Positions 1 through 8,113 of a DNA stretch of 64,000 nt are shown piece after piece (the stretch's first letter is position 1; every line of letters begins with the position of its first letter). Location of the stretch: NCBI RefSeq assembly GCF_003131205.1, contig NZ_QFFY01000004.1, positions 1 to 64,000 of the forward strand, in the 5' to 3' direction. The notes under the pieces were generated by a model, which searched no databases, had not been told where the DNA came from, and saw only the letters and a list, made by a program, of their open reading frames with translations. This DNA comes from Occallatibacter savannae. GTDB lineage: Bacteria > Acidobacteriota > Terriglobia > Terriglobales > Acidobacteriaceae. The translations under genes and the position numbers were made by a program.

Positions 1-90
1 CCACTCGACTCCCCCACTGCAACAGTCTCACCGAAACTGCTGCTGATCTAGAGATACAAGGATGACACCCATTTTTGGCGCTCTGGCTGT

Positions 91-150
91 GTTACCGGCG
101 ACTGAGACATTGAGGCCAATACCTTGACGATTCGCCGTCGGACGAAGGCT
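91..150 (+). repeat. array repeat copy R1
   Basis: First copy of the ~70-bp repeat that bounds small genes elsewhere in the window. It starts GTTACCGGCGA, has the apical CAA-tacc-TTG, and ends near a GCCGTCGGAC motif. It lies just upstream of a possible gene fragment. The match is by eye and imperfect. Confidence 0.5.
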
Positions 151-188
151 ACTTCTGCGGTTGGGTCGTTTCAGTCTGCTCAGAGTAC

Positions 189-515
189 GTGAAGATTGGG
201 GTCCGCAGAAGCATCGCCTCGTTCATGTCTCTCCACGTTCCAACGTTTGGCCAGCAGAGTCACCTACCCCATCAGGCCATGCTCGCAGGCAAGTTGGGAG
301 AGATGCTCACCGGATCCCTGTTCCTGCTGCCATGGCTGGGTAAGCAATTCACCACTCGCGGCAGAAACCTGGTTCTGCTGGTTGCGTCTGGACTTCTGGT
401 AGAGCAGATGGTTGCGGCGATTTATGTGCACCTCCAGCCACAGGTGCCGGCAAGCGTTCTTCCTCTCGGTATCTCTAATTCGAAGGAGCATTTCGAATTA
501 GATCATGTATGCTGA
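189..515 (+). pseudogene. possible fragment of a small membrane protein gene
   Basis: The reading frame has a hydrophobic stretch and a segment containing YVHLQPQVPASVLPLGI, which resembles the C-terminal part of small DoxX-like membrane proteins as I remember them. The N-terminal part is not hydrophobic and shows no clear start or ribosome binding site, so this may be the remnant of a frameshifted gene. Its last codons overlap a perfect inverted repeat (474-502) in front of the TetR gene. It could also be a chance frame. A homology search of the translation would decide. Confidence 0.25.
474..502. promoter_or_regulatory. perfect inverted repeat, candidate TetR operator
   Basis: The arms TCTAATTCGAA and TTCGAATTAGA are exact reverse complements, 11 bp each with a 7-bp spacer, ending about 30 bp before the TTG start of the TetR gene. 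The A/T-rich arms stand out from the GC-rich surroundings. The position suits an autoregulatory operator. It could instead be a hairpin at the end of whatever lies upstream, but no T-run follows. Confidence 0.55.
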
Positions 516-533
516 ATTTCAAAGGAAGCTCAG

Positions 534-1259
534 TTGGCGACTCCGAAGCGACGGAAAGCGGCGGGCACTTACCAGGCGCATCGCGAGCGGCAGCGCCGGC
601 GAATCCTCGATGCTGCGTCGCAGCTTTTCGATGAGCGAGGAATCGACCGAGTGACGATGGCGGATATCACGTCGGAAAGCGGAGTCCAGGCTTCGACTAT
701 CTACCAGTACTTCTCCAGCAAAGATGACATCGTTTGGGCGATCGTCGGCGAGCTGATGGGGGAGAGAGGGAATCTGGCAGGCGCGGCGATGAAGGATGCG
801 CCGAATGCGCTGGCTCGGATCACTATTTTGCTGGGTTTGATGGCCGAGGATCTCTCGCAAAATCCGGAGAAGGTTCGGTTTATGGCGCAGTTCGATGCGA
901 TGTATGCTCGCAACTGGCCTGTGGAGCGGCTCCTCGCTCTCGAGTCGCAAATTCACCCCGAGCCTTTTCAGTTCTTCAGAAAACTGATCAAAGATGGGAT
1001 TGCGGACGGGTCTTTGAGGCCTGATCTCGACCCTGACCTGACGATGCATGCTGTTATGAACGCGGTGATCGGTGCGCAGCGGCGACTCGCCTCCCTAGGA
1101 AGCAAGGTGGAGGCTGAGTACGGACGACCGATCGACCAGTTGTTGCGCGAGAGCATCCGAATACTCCTGCTTGGGATACGTGGCGATACAGCTCAGGCGC
1201 GATCGAGCAAACGCAAATCTACTGCAAAGAGCAAAACGAGAAAGAGGTCATCATCATGA
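534..1259 (+). CDS. TetR/AcrR family transcriptional regulator
   Basis: A DNA-binding repressor of the TetR type, 241 aa. The N-terminal helix-turn-helix is visible at about residues 20-65 (RILDAASQLFDERG, then ASTIYQYFSSKDDI), followed by a variable ligand-binding region. The last ~25 residues are a Lys/Arg/Ser-rich tail, which is unusual for the family. The start is a TTG preceded by AAAGGAAG. The stop overlaps the ATG of the GH2 glycosidase gene by 4 bp, so the two are probably cotranscribed and the regulator may respond to a sugar linked to that enzyme; this is inferred from position. A perfect inverted repeat just upstream is a likely operator. Confidence 0.9.
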   Translation: MATPKRRKAAGTYQAHRERQRRRILDAASQLFDERGIDRVTMADITSESGVQASTIYQYFSSKDDIVWAIVGELMGERGNLAGAAMKDAPNALARITILLGLMAEDLSQNPEKVRFMAQFDAMYARNWPVERLLALESQIHPEPFQFFRKLIKDGIADGSLRPDLDPDLTMHAVMNAVIGAQRRLASLGSKVEAEYGRPIDQLLRESIRILLLGIRGDTAQARSSKRKSTAKSKTRKRSSS

Positions 1260-3838
1260 AGCCGAGACTCCGCGCAATGATTTTTCTGGCTGCCGCAGCG
1301 GCAAGTGTCATGCAATACGGGATGGGCGCGCCAAAATCGGTGACCGGCCGGCAGTCACTGGACGCAGATGCGGGATGGAAGTTTCACCTGGGCGACGCGA
1401 AAGGCGCCGAGGCTGTGTCGTTTGCAGAGGAGTCGTGGCGCAATGTCGATCTGCCGCACGACTGGAGCATTGAGAGCAAGCCGGAGAAGGACAATCCGAG
1501 CGGCTCAGGCGAAGGGTTTTTTCCGGGAGGAGTCGGGTGGTATCGCAAGACGTTTCATGCACCCGCGGAGTGGAGGACGAAGCGCGTGAGCGTGGAGTTC
1601 GATGGAGTCTACCGTGATGCGACGGTGTACCTCAACGGGCACAAGCTGGGAAACCATGCGTACGGGTACACGGCGTTCACGTTCGATCTGACGCCGGAGC
1701 TGAACTTCGACGGCGCCAATGTGCTGGCGATGCGCGTGGACAACTCCGCGCAGCCAAACAGCCGGTGGTACAGCGGATCGGGTATCTATCGGCATGTACG
1801 AGTGGTGGTGACAGAGCCGGTACACGTTGCGCACTGGGGGGTGTTTGTCACAACGCCGGAGGCGACGAGCGATTCGGCGAAGGTGTCGATCCGGACACAG
1901 GTGATGAACGAATCTGCCGATTCTGCGGACGTATCGGTTGAGACTGCTCTGCTGGACAGGGGAGGACGGAAGGTTGGAGGCACGGCCTCGAAGCTGAGCG
2001 TTGGAGCCGGCAAGGAAGAGGAGGCGGCCCAGGAGATCACGGTGGCAAAGCCTGCGCTGTGGTCGCCCGAGTCGCCGGAGATGTACAGCGCGGTGGCGAC
2101 AATTCGCAAGGGCGGCAAGGTTATCGACCAGGTGAAGACTCCGTTCGGCATCCGATCGCTGTCGTGGTCGGCGGAGAAGGGGCTGCTGCTGAATGGCAAG
2201 CCGGTGAAGCTGACAGGCGGAAGCGTACATCACGATAACGGGCCGCTGGGTGCAGCCGCATTTGATCGTGCGGAAGAGCGCAGGGTGGAATTATTGAAGG
2301 CGGCGGGGATGAATGCGGTGCGGACGGCGCATAATCCGCCGTCAACAGCGTTTCTGGATGCATGCGACCGCATTGGCTTGCTGGTGCTGGATGAGCCGTT
2401 TGACGTATGGCAGGCGCACAAGGTCAAGTTCGACTACGGCAGCGACTTCGATGCATGGTGGAAGCAGGACGTCTCTTCGATGGTGCTGCGGGACCGAAAC
2501 CATCCGTCTGTTGTGATCTGGGGAATCGGAAACGAAATTCCTGAACTTGAGGTGGAGCGCGGAGCGGCGCTGGGCAAGCAGCTTGCGGACCAGATTCGCG
2601 CGCTCGATGACACGCGGCCGCTGACGCTGGCGTTCCCGGGGACGACGACGAAGCCGACGGCACAGGCGGTGTTTTCGCAACTGGATATTACGGGATACAA
2701 CTACAACATTCTGCCGACATACAAGAAGGATCACCAGCAGCTGCCATCGAGAATGATGCTGACGACGGAGTCGTGGCCATCGAAGGTGTTTCCGCTGTGG
2801 GAGGTTTCGCATGACAACCCGTACGTGCTCGGTGATCTGACTTGGACGGCGATGGACTACCTGGGAGAGTCGGGGATCGGCGCGTGGCAGTATGGGACGC
2901 CGCAGCAGGCGAAGGCGGCAAAGGGAATGGAAGGAATGATGGCCGGGACGGGGATGATCGATCAGATGTTCACGGCGATGGCTAACGGAAAGGACGTGAT
3001 GGGAGATATGGCGAAGAACAACTCCGATCCGGCCTCGAAGGCCATGATGGAGCTGTTCTTTCATCCGTATCCGTGGCATGCAGCGGTGTGCGGGGATCTT
3101 GATCTGACGGGATGGAGGAAGCCGCAGTCGTACTACCGCGACATCATATGGAATGGGGGCGACCGTGTGTATGCGACGGTGCGACTGCCCGAGACGGACG
3201 AGAAGAAGATCATTGCGATTATGTGGGCGGACTACCCGACGCTGCCGAGCTGGACATGGCCGGGGGAAGAAGGCAAGCCGCTGGAAGTTGAGGTCTACTC
3301 GGGCGCAGAGAAGGTGCAGCTATTTCTGAACGATAAGTTGATCGGGGAAAAGCCAACGGGACGAGATCAGGAATTCAAGGCAGTGTTCCCAGTGCCGTAT
3401 GCTCCGGGTGTGCTGAAAGCCGTCGGCTTGCGCGGAGATCGCGTAGTCGCTGAGAGCGTGCTTAGAACCGCAGGACCGGCAACGAAGCTGCGAGTAACGG
3501 CGGATCGCAAGACGCTTGCTGCCAATGGGGAGGATCTGTCTTTTTTGACCGTTGAAGCTGTGGATGCTGATGGGCGGCCGGATCTGCGGGCCGACCAGGA
3601 GGTCCAGTTTACGATCAGCGGACCGGGCGTGATTGCAGCGGTGGGGAACGGGGACGCGCAGGATCCGGATTCATATCACAACGAGCGCCGCAAGCTGTAT
3701 CAAGGGCGCGCGCTTGTGGTTCTCCGGTCTTCGCGACAGGCAGGAAACATTGTGTTGACGGCTCGCAGTTCAGGACTGAGCGAAGGCAATGTGACGGTCG
3801 AAGCGAAGGTCGGGGCTCAACGGGCTGAGCTGAAATAA
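1256..3838 (+). CDS. secreted glycoside hydrolase family 2 (beta-galactosidase-like)
   Basis: 860 aa with an N-terminal signal peptide (hydrophobic residues 8-24). The GH2 order is visible: sugar-binding jelly roll (about 40-185, with GVYRDATVYLNGHKLG), immunoglobulin-like domain (about 190-305), TIM barrel (about 306-600). The barrel has WGIGNEIPE, with Glu427 the likely acid/base, and Glu505 in LTTESW the likely nucleophile; the ~78-residue spacing fits the clan. C-terminal beta domains of the type found in GH2 exo-enzymes follow (about 650-860). The substrate is probably a beta-galactoside or related glycoside, but GH2 also contains mannosidases and glucuronidases, so specificity is open. 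It overlaps the upstream TetR gene by 4 bp. Confidence 0.92.
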   Translation: MKPRLRAMIFLAAAAASVMQYGMGAPKSVTGRQSLDADAGWKFHLGDAKGAEAVSFAEESWRNVDLPHDWSIESKPEKDNPSGSGEGFFPGGVGWYRKTFHAPAEWRTKRVSVEFDGVYRDATVYLNGHKLGNHAYGYTAFTFDLTPELNFDGANVLAMRVDNSAQPNSRWYSGSGIYRHVRVVVTEPVHVAHWGVFVTTPEATSDSAKVSIRTQVMNESADSADVSVETALLDRGGRKVGGTASKLSVGAGKEEEAAQEITVAKPALWSPESPEMYSAVATIRKGGKVIDQVKTPFGIRSLSWSAEKGLLLNGKPVKLTGGSVHHDNGPLGAAAFDRAEERRVELLKAAGMNAVRTAHNPPSTAFLDACDRIGLLVLDEPFDVWQAHKVKFDYGSDFDAWWKQDVSSMVLRDRNHPSVVIWGIGNEIPELEVERGAALGKQLADQIRALDDTRPLTLAFPGTTTKPTAQAVFSQLDITGYNYNILPTYKKDHQQLPSRMMLTTESWPSKVFPLWEVSHDNPYVLGDLTWTAMDYLGESGIGAWQYGTPQQAKAAKGMEGMMAGTGMIDQMFTAMANGKDVMGDMAKNNSDPASKAMMELFFHPYPWHAAVCGDLDLTGWRKPQSYYRDIIWNGGDRVYATVRLPETDEKKIIAIMWADYPTLPSWTWPGEEGKPLEVEVYSGAEKVQLFLNDKLIGEKPTGRDQEFKAVFPVPYAPGVLKAVGLRGDRVVAESVLRTAGPATKLRVTADRKTLAANGEDLSFLTVEAVDADGRPDLRADQEVQFTISGPGVIAAVGNGDAQDPDSYHNERRKLYQGRALVVLRSSRQAGNIVLTARSSGLSEGNVTVEAKVGAQRAELK

Positions 3839-3903
3839 GGGACGGAAGTGCGGAGTTGGAACCGTTTTGTCTCCCAGAAGAGTGCGGTGAGATTAGGTCG
3901 TTT

Positions 3904-3938
3904 CCCCGATCCCCAAGTGCGAGGATCGGGGGCACCCG
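3904..3938. repeat. GGGGCACCC-tailed hairpin element
   Basis: Arms CCCCGATCC (3904-3912) and GGATCGGGG (3923-3931) form a hairpin followed by GCACCC. This is one of many dispersed elements in the window whose stem sequence differs while the CCC...GGGGCAC frame is kept. It lies after the GH2 gene and could act as a terminator-like structure. The rest of 3839-4148 shows no gene, only a short palindrome at 4075-4090. Confidence 0.7.
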
Positions 3939-4148
3939 GCGAATCGGGGTGGTTGTCGAGAGCTTATTCGCTAACTGAGCAGGTCTTTTTGCGTTCTGGA
4001 ATGAGGAAGTTGCGGGGGTGTGAAGTGGAGAGGGATTGACCGGCGTTAGCGGAAACCTCGATGGGGGTGGTGGGGGTGTTGGTCAACACCCGGCATTCAC
4101 CCATAGGGAAGAGAATTCCGCTGCCAACACGGGCACTCTTCAACTCCA

Positions 4149-4220
4149 GTCACATTGCTGCCAGCCGAAGAGATCGACAAAAATTGGCTTCAGTGTCTCA
4201 GTCGGCGACCACTCGCTCAG
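4149..4220 (+). repeat. array repeat copy R2
   Basis: The left half is degenerate (GTCACATTGCTGCC). The centre holds CAA-aaa-TTG and the right half (GGCTTCAGTGTC...CGACCACTC) matches copy R5 closely. It opens the first repeat-bounded gene array, upstream of the DUF1566-like gene. Confidence 0.65.
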
Positions 4221-4307
4221 GACGCATCGGGAGCGACACTGTGGCAGGTTTCGGATGTGTCACAAAGTGCGAACGAATTGTCGCCTATTGAGCTAACTTT
4301 GACTTGC

Positions 4308-4793
4308 ATGAGAGTCGCCGCCCTCCTTGTTTTCGTTGTCACAATCTCGTGTGCTCAAGTGCCGATTGGTGACCAACGTCTTCCAAATGAAACGCGATCG
4401 CGTGCGTATTGGGTTGATACCTCTGGCCTGATGTGGGCCGCAAAGGACAACGGCAAAGACGTGAGTTGGCAAAAGGCAATGAAGTATTGCCGCGATCTCC
4501 GGCTAGCTGGGTACTCCGACTGGAGACTTGCGACGATTTACGAGTTGCAGGATATCTATGACGCGAACCTCGAAAGCCCGGGACTTGCTGGGTCCGGCAG
4601 GGCTATGTGGCATGTGAAAGGAAACCTGTTTCTCACGGGCCTTGAATGGAGCAGCAGTCGCAACCACGATGATCGCGGACAGCCTTCCGGGTCTGCACCG
4701 CGCTTCGATTTCAACAGCGGGAAGAGGTTCAATGACAACCTTGGGTACAGCACCTTCAAGCGTGCGTTGTGTGTTCGCAAGGCAGGTAGCTAA
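4308..4793 (+). CDS. secreted DUF1566 (Lcl C-terminal-like) domain protein
   Basis: 161 aa. It starts with a signal peptide (MRVAALLVFVVTISCAQ); the Cys could be a lipobox residue. The body has the DUF1566 hallmarks: TSGLMWAAKDNG, then SWQKAMKYCRDLRLAGYSDW, then RLATIYELQDIYD, and a C-terminal RALCVRK. These are C-type-lectin-like surface domains of unknown ligand. The start was set at 4308 because the frame upstream runs through the repeat and does not look like protein. It stands alone between repeat copies R2 and R3, and its base composition is less GC-rich than the flanking housekeeping genes. Confidence 0.8.
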   Translation: MRVAALLVFVVTISCAQVPIGDQRLPNETRSRAYWVDTSGLMWAAKDNGKDVSWQKAMKYCRDLRLAGYSDWRLATIYELQDIYDANLESPGLAGSGRAMWHVKGNLFLTGLEWSSSRNHDDRGQPSGSAPRFDFNSGKRFNDNLGYSTFKRALCVRKAGS

Positions 4794-4818
4794 GCCGGGA
4801 CGCGACTGAGACGAGCCA

Positions 4819-4872
4819 GTCACCGGCGATCTGGACAGTGAGGCCAAGAAGTTGCCAGGTTGCCGATGCTAA
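4819..4872 (+). repeat. array repeat copy R3
   Basis: Starts GTCACCGGCGA and carries the apical CCAA-gaag-TTG with CTGG/CCAG pairing outside it. It separates the DUF1566 and CbrC-family genes. Confidence 0.75.
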
Positions 4873-4920
4873 CGGGCACCTGCGTGGTCAGGACGGTATC
4901 CTGACATGCGGAGAAAAAAT

Positions 4921-5472
4921 GTGAGCGAACTGTTGCTGCCGACCTTCAAGTATCACCCAGACCCGATCTCGTCAGGATCTATTGTTGCCTCGGGCGTGAA
5001 ATGTAAGGCATGCAATCAATCTCGCGGGTTTATGTACATTGGAGCCGTATATTCCAGCCACGAACTCGATGACGCGTTGTGCCCGTGGTGCATCTTCGAT
5101 GGAACCGCACATCGACTTTTCGGAGCAGAGTTTATCGATCCCAAAGCAGTTGGTGATTATGGTCGTTGGGACGCGGTACCCGGCTCAGTAATGGATGAAG
5201 TTTGTTTCCGCACGCCATCATTCAATGGTTGGCAACAAGAGAGATGGTTCACTCACTGCGGTGATGCAGCCGAGTTCATTGCGCCAGTGGGATCAGCGGA
5301 ACTGCAGAACTTCGATTCAAGCTTGTACAAGGCTATCGCGGAGGAATCGGGCTTCTCGACCGATGAGCTTGCTCAATACATGAAAAGTCTCGACAGGGAC
5401 TCGGGGCCAACCGCTTACGCTTTTTGCTGTCGCGTTTGTGGCACATGGGGCGGTTACTCTGATACGCATTGA
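4921..5472 (+). CDS. CbrC family protein (UPF0167)
   Basis: 183 aa, cytoplasmic. It has the CbrC family layout: LPTFKYHPDPI near the N-terminus, a CXXC pair (CKACN), GAVYSS, a second CPWCIFDG motif, and a C-terminal CCRVCGTWGGYSD. In E. coli cbrC is linked to colicin E2 tolerance; its biochemical role is unknown, and the Cys pairs suggest a metal site. A GTG start at 4921 is preferred over ATG 4906 because GGAGAA sits 5-6 bases before the GTG and the family usually begins just before LPxFKYHPDP. It lies alone between repeats R3 and R4. Confidence 0.85.
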   Translation: MSELLLPTFKYHPDPISSGSIVASGVKCKACNQSRGFMYIGAVYSSHELDDALCPWCIFDGTAHRLFGAEFIDPKAVGDYGRWDAVPGSVMDEVCFRTPSFNGWQQERWFTHCGDAAEFIAPVGSAELQNFDSSLYKAIAEESGFSTDELAQYMKSLDRDSGPTAYAFCCRVCGTWGGYSDTH

Positions 5473-5495
5473 GCCAACTTGATTGTATGGGTCGA

Positions 5496-5550
5496 ATCAC
5501 CGGCTACTCGGAAGCTTGCAATTTCTTGCACTAGGGCCGACTTTGGCGAC
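5496..5550 (+). repeat. array repeat copy R4
   Basis: Starts ATCACCGGCTA and has a perfect apical hairpin TGCAA-tttc-TTGCA. The right side has GGCCGAC. It lies between the CbrC gene and the convergent TonB_C gene. Confidence 0.7.
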
Positions 5551-5556
5551 GATTCG

Positions 5557-5907
5557 CTAGTTGTGCGGTAACGCCTTAGTGGATTCTCGTTCGAGCGTGA
5601 ACTTCACGTTGATCACCGATCTAAAACCGGCTGCTCGCCCGTCGATCAGATATCGGCGGTAAATCCAGCTTTTCACAGCTTCGAGAGCTGCCTCCCGGAG
5701 TTGTTCAGGGCCGCTGACCGCCCAAAGCAGATCGACCCTACCCGATCTGTTGATCTGCGCAAACACTTTGACGGTACCTTCTATGCCAGCGGCTTTTGCT
5801 TGTGGAGGATAGATTGGCGGGGAGTTCGGGTTCGACGGGCAGAGCGATGCAACTTGACCGAGGGGTATAGGTCTGCAGTTACGATTCTGCTGCGCGTGGG
5901 CAATCAC
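5557..5907 (-). CDS. TonB C-terminal domain protein, probably lacking its signal peptide
   Basis: 116 aa. The TonB_C fold is visible: PPIYPPQAKAAGIEGTVKV, then QINRSGRVDLLWAVSGP, then LREAALEAVKSWIYRR and FRSVINVKFTL. Acidobacteria carry many such stand-alone secreted domains of unknown role. The GTG start leaves only MIAHAQQ before the mature region, which looks like the end of a signal peptide. A TAA lies in frame ten codons upstream, so the exporting segment seems cut off or frameshifted. The gene may be inactive or the signal may lie in another frame. It is bounded by repeats R4 and R5. Confidence 0.6.
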   Translation of the reverse strand: MIAHAQQNRNCRPIPLGQVASLCPSNPNSPPIYPPQAKAAGIEGTVKVFAQINRSGRVDLLWAVSGPEQLREAALEAVKSWIYRRYLIDGRAAGFRSVINVKFTLERESTKALPHN

Positions 5908-6016
5908 GCCGTAGTCCGACCAATGGACCCGTTATCGTAGTTCGTTGCATGCCGTGTGTTCCGCAGGGTTGCGCGATTCAACGAGAATACTATCTGGAAA
6001 TCAGGGCTGTTGGCGA

Positions 6017-6083
6017 GTCACCGGCAGACTGGACCTTGAGGCCAATTTCTTGGCTTCAGTGTCCATACAGCCGACCACTCACC
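6017..6083 (+). repeat. array repeat copy R5 (best-preserved hairpin)
   Basis: GTCACCGGC at the left and GCCGACCACTCAC at the right bracket a long hairpin. GGAC pairs with GTCC, and TGAGGCCAA pairs with TTGGCTTCA with one mismatch around the loop tttc. It shares its left and right halves with copies R8 and R12. Confidence 0.85.
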
Positions 6084-6131
6084 AATTACGGCTTCTGCGA
6101 CTCGAGGATGAGACACTTACCTTGTTCTCAC

Positions 6132-6821
6132 ATGGATTTCATGCCTTCCTTCTATCAGTTTCAGAGTCCTCGCAATCACCAGCTACTCGCCGATCCCGAA
6201 ACGACGTTCAAGCAATGGGAATATAGGTCCTGTCCTGCTGGCGGAACGCACCCCAAAAGTGGTCGAAGAATTGGTCCTCTGCATTACACGGTGAAGCACA
6301 ACAATCGCGAAGAGCACATCATATGGGGGCCGCAGATCACAGTTCATGTGACCGTTGTTGAACGACTCGAAAGAGAGGGTTTTACCGGTTTCCGAACTCA
6401 ACCGGCTAGGGTGAGTTTTTTAGATGGCGGAATATCCGATCAATACAAGGAATTCACTGTCACAGGTTGGGCTGGAGTCGTTCGCCCGGAATCAGGTATG
6501 CGCGTTCTCGAAAGCTGTTCTGGATGTCTATGGAAGAATTACGGACCGATAGCAGACTTCGATAACGTCATCGACTGGGATCAATGGACAGGAGAAGACT
6601 TCTTTTTCGTTTGGCCCTTGACTGGACATCGACTGTGCACGGAGCGAGCAGCGAAGTGGCTTGAGGTCAGCGGCATCCGAAGCTTCTGCCTCGGACAGGG
6701 GTTTGAAAGTCTTCAGAGAGAAAAGCGTTCGCTGAACTTCGGTATTCCCAGAGGGCCGTTATCGAGCGTGCTTCCCGAAGATTTAGCTATCAAATATGGC
6801 AAGTCACTCGGGCTTGAGTAG
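6132..6821 (+). CDS. uncharacterised protein, distant resemblance to double-CXXCG family
   Basis: 229 aa, no signal or membrane segment. The N-terminus (MPSFYQF), a CPAGG where a first CXXCG would be, a central ESCSGCLWKNYG, and a C-terminal DFFFVWPLTGHRLCTERAAKWL recall the layout of the Myxococcus double-CXXCG paralogous family, in which a C-terminal TERF-type helix follows the second motif. The first Cys pair is incomplete here, so the assignment is tentative. The start is uncertain (6108, 6132 or 6141); upstream codons fall in repeat R5 and were excluded. It stands alone between repeats. Confidence 0.6.
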   Translation: MDFMPSFYQFQSPRNHQLLADPETTFKQWEYRSCPAGGTHPKSGRRIGPLHYTVKHNNREEHIIWGPQITVHVTVVERLEREGFTGFRTQPARVSFLDGGISDQYKEFTVTGWAGVVRPESGMRVLESCSGCLWKNYGPIADFDNVIDWDQWTGEDFFFVWPLTGHRLCTERAAKWLEVSGIRSFCLGQGFESLQREKRSLNFGIPRGPLSSVLPEDLAIKYGKSLGLE

Positions 6822-6847
6822 CCTTCGGGTGTGCCAATTCTGGTCGT

Positions 6848-6890
6848 GTTACCAGCAATACGGAAGTTTCTTTCCGTTTGACTAGCAGCA
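6848..6890 (+). repeat. array repeat copy R6 (degenerate)
   Basis: GTTACCAGCAATACGGAAG followed by a T-rich stretch resembles the left half of the array repeat. It lies where a copy is expected, between two convergent genes. This is a weak match and could be chance. Confidence 0.3.
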
Positions 6891-6900
6891 TGCTCGAGAC

Positions 6901-7395
6901 CTAAAGAAGAGAATCCACATTGGGAACGGGGTATCGATCCCCCCGATGAAAGTCCTCGAATTGCTCCTTGGTCCACGTCCTGGACCAGAATCCGCGATAG
7001 CCTTCTGAAAACACTTGGGTCCACTCGCCAGGCTTGAAATTCAATAGCGACTTCAACGCTGCAGAGACGCTCTTCTCGACCAACGCGGGCTGTGGTTCGA
7101 TTTCGGGCTTCTCGGCGTCTTTGACTGAAATGGTCCCGAGATCGTAATCGTACATGAACCAGACTCCAGAGAGCCTGACGGTTGCGCTGCTGGCCGGACA
7201 GATGTGTACTTCACAAATACCCCCTTGAGGATGAGAGCAGCACAAGATCCAACAAGGGCCATCATGACGGTATTTCTCAAGGAATAGGTTGTACTGGTGA
7301 GCAAGCGCGACCAGGGTTGGCCCGATCGGCGCGAAGAATCTCTCCAAGTCTGCCACTAGGTCATCTTGGGAAAGCATATTGCGACGGCCATCCAT
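6901..7395 (-). CDS. uncharacterised protein, paralogue of the disrupted gene at 15643-16140
   Basis: 164 aa, soluble, function unknown. Recognisable stretches are DRFFAPIGPTLV-like (here ERFFAPIGPTLVALAHQYNL), SGVWFMYDYDLGTISVKD and a C-terminal RGFWSRTWTKEQFEDF. All of these recur in the pseudogene at 15643-16140, so the family has at least two members in this window. Candidate starts are 7398, 7395 and 7377; both copies share the M-x-DGRRNMLSQD beginning. The upstream region holds repeat R7, and the paralogue has repeat R12 at the same place, so gene and repeat look duplicated together. Confidence 0.7.
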   Translation of the reverse strand: MDGRRNMLSQDDLVADLERFFAPIGPTLVALAHQYNLFLEKYRHDGPCWILCCSHPQGGICEVHICPASSATVRLSGVWFMYDYDLGTISVKDAEKPEIEPQPALVEKSVSAALKSLLNFKPGEWTQVFSEGYRGFWSRTWTKEQFEDFHRGDRYPVPNVDSLL

Positions 7396-7476
7396 CATCC
7401 TGTGGCACCTAAGTTCACAATAATCGAATCGACTGAAACGTGTGATGGATTGGCCTGACGAGAGACTTCTGGACCT

Positions 7477-7536
7477 ATAACCGGCCACCATCACTTTGAG
7501 ATCAAAAGATTGCCAACGTCCCCATCGACTACACGG
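7477..7536 (+). repeat. array repeat copy R7
   Basis: ATAACCGGCCA at the left, apical CAA-aaga-TTG, and GTCCCCATCGACTAC at the right. Outer arms ACTTTG and CAACGT pair with one mismatch. It lies between two genes on the minus strand. Confidence 0.7.
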
Positions 7537-7551
7537 GAAATCGGAGACCCT

Positions 7552-7962
7552 TTAGACGTGCTGCCTTCGAGGAAACTGTGCGGAAACGATGATCATTACC
7601 ACCGTAAGAATCCCGGCCCAACAGAGCGGTGCGATGCCCCTTTCGCGCCGGTCTTCAGACGCATAGTCCTCAAGGGAACTTGTGCTTGGGTCTGAAGGAT
7701 CGAAGAATACGGTGACATGTTGTCCAGTGGATGGATGCTTTCCTACCCATCCGCCGAAACCTTCAAAGGTCCGCTCCCGAAACGAGAACTTGTAATGGCA
7801 CCAGTTGTGATTGGACGGGTCGCACCCGGTTACAACACCTTCAGCTCTTTGTTCGCGGACCGCCAGAACAGCTTCCTTGCGTCCGTCGTAAACGGTGATG
7901 GCCAGCAGAGCCGCAAACGGAACAGCAAGAACTAGTGAGCGCCACTGAAATGTCTTCATCAT
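7552..7962 (-). CDS. DUF3592-like membrane protein
   Basis: 136 aa with two membrane segments (about residues 8-24 and 110-127). Between them is a beta-rich segment, EGVVTGCDPSNHNWCHYKFSFRE through GQHVTVFFDPSDPS, the pattern of DUF3592 proteins. The function of the family is unknown. The start is one of two adjacent ATGs (7962 or 7959). A second DUF3592-like gene lies at 23733-24413. This gene is bounded by repeats R7 and R8. Confidence 0.7.
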   Translation of the reverse strand: MMKTFQWRSLVLAVPFAALLAITVYDGRKEAVLAVREQRAEGVVTGCDPSNHNWCHYKFSFRERTFEGFGGWVGKHPSTGQHVTVFFDPSDPSTSSLEDYASEDRRERGIAPLCWAGILTVVMIIVSAQFPRRQHV

Positions 7963-8008
7963 TGATCCGTCAACCGGGAGCAACCCGATTTTAGCGGGTT
8001 CCGGTAGA

Positions 8009-8076
8009 GTCACCGGCGATTGTCGCTCTGAGGGTATTTTCTTGACCTCAGAGTCCCCATTGCCGACCGCTGACTA
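8009..8076 (+). repeat. array repeat copy R8 (perfect inner stem)
   Basis: GTCACCGGC (8009-8017) opens the copy. CTCTGAGG (8026-8033) pairs perfectly with CCTCAGAG (8046-8053). GCCG and TGAC at the right can pair back to CGGC and GTCA at the left. The inner stem sequence is unlike that of R5 although the outline is the same. Confidence 0.85.
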
Positions 8077-8113
8077 ATGATCCGCTCTGCGCAGGGGCCG
8101 TAGGATATTCGAT

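Noticed and set aside
7973..8006. Hairpin AACCCG/CGGGTT as a terminator or riboswitch before the DUF3592-like gene
   Set aside because: It lies in the 5' region of that gene with no T-run and no recognised riboswitch pattern, so there was too little to call a function.
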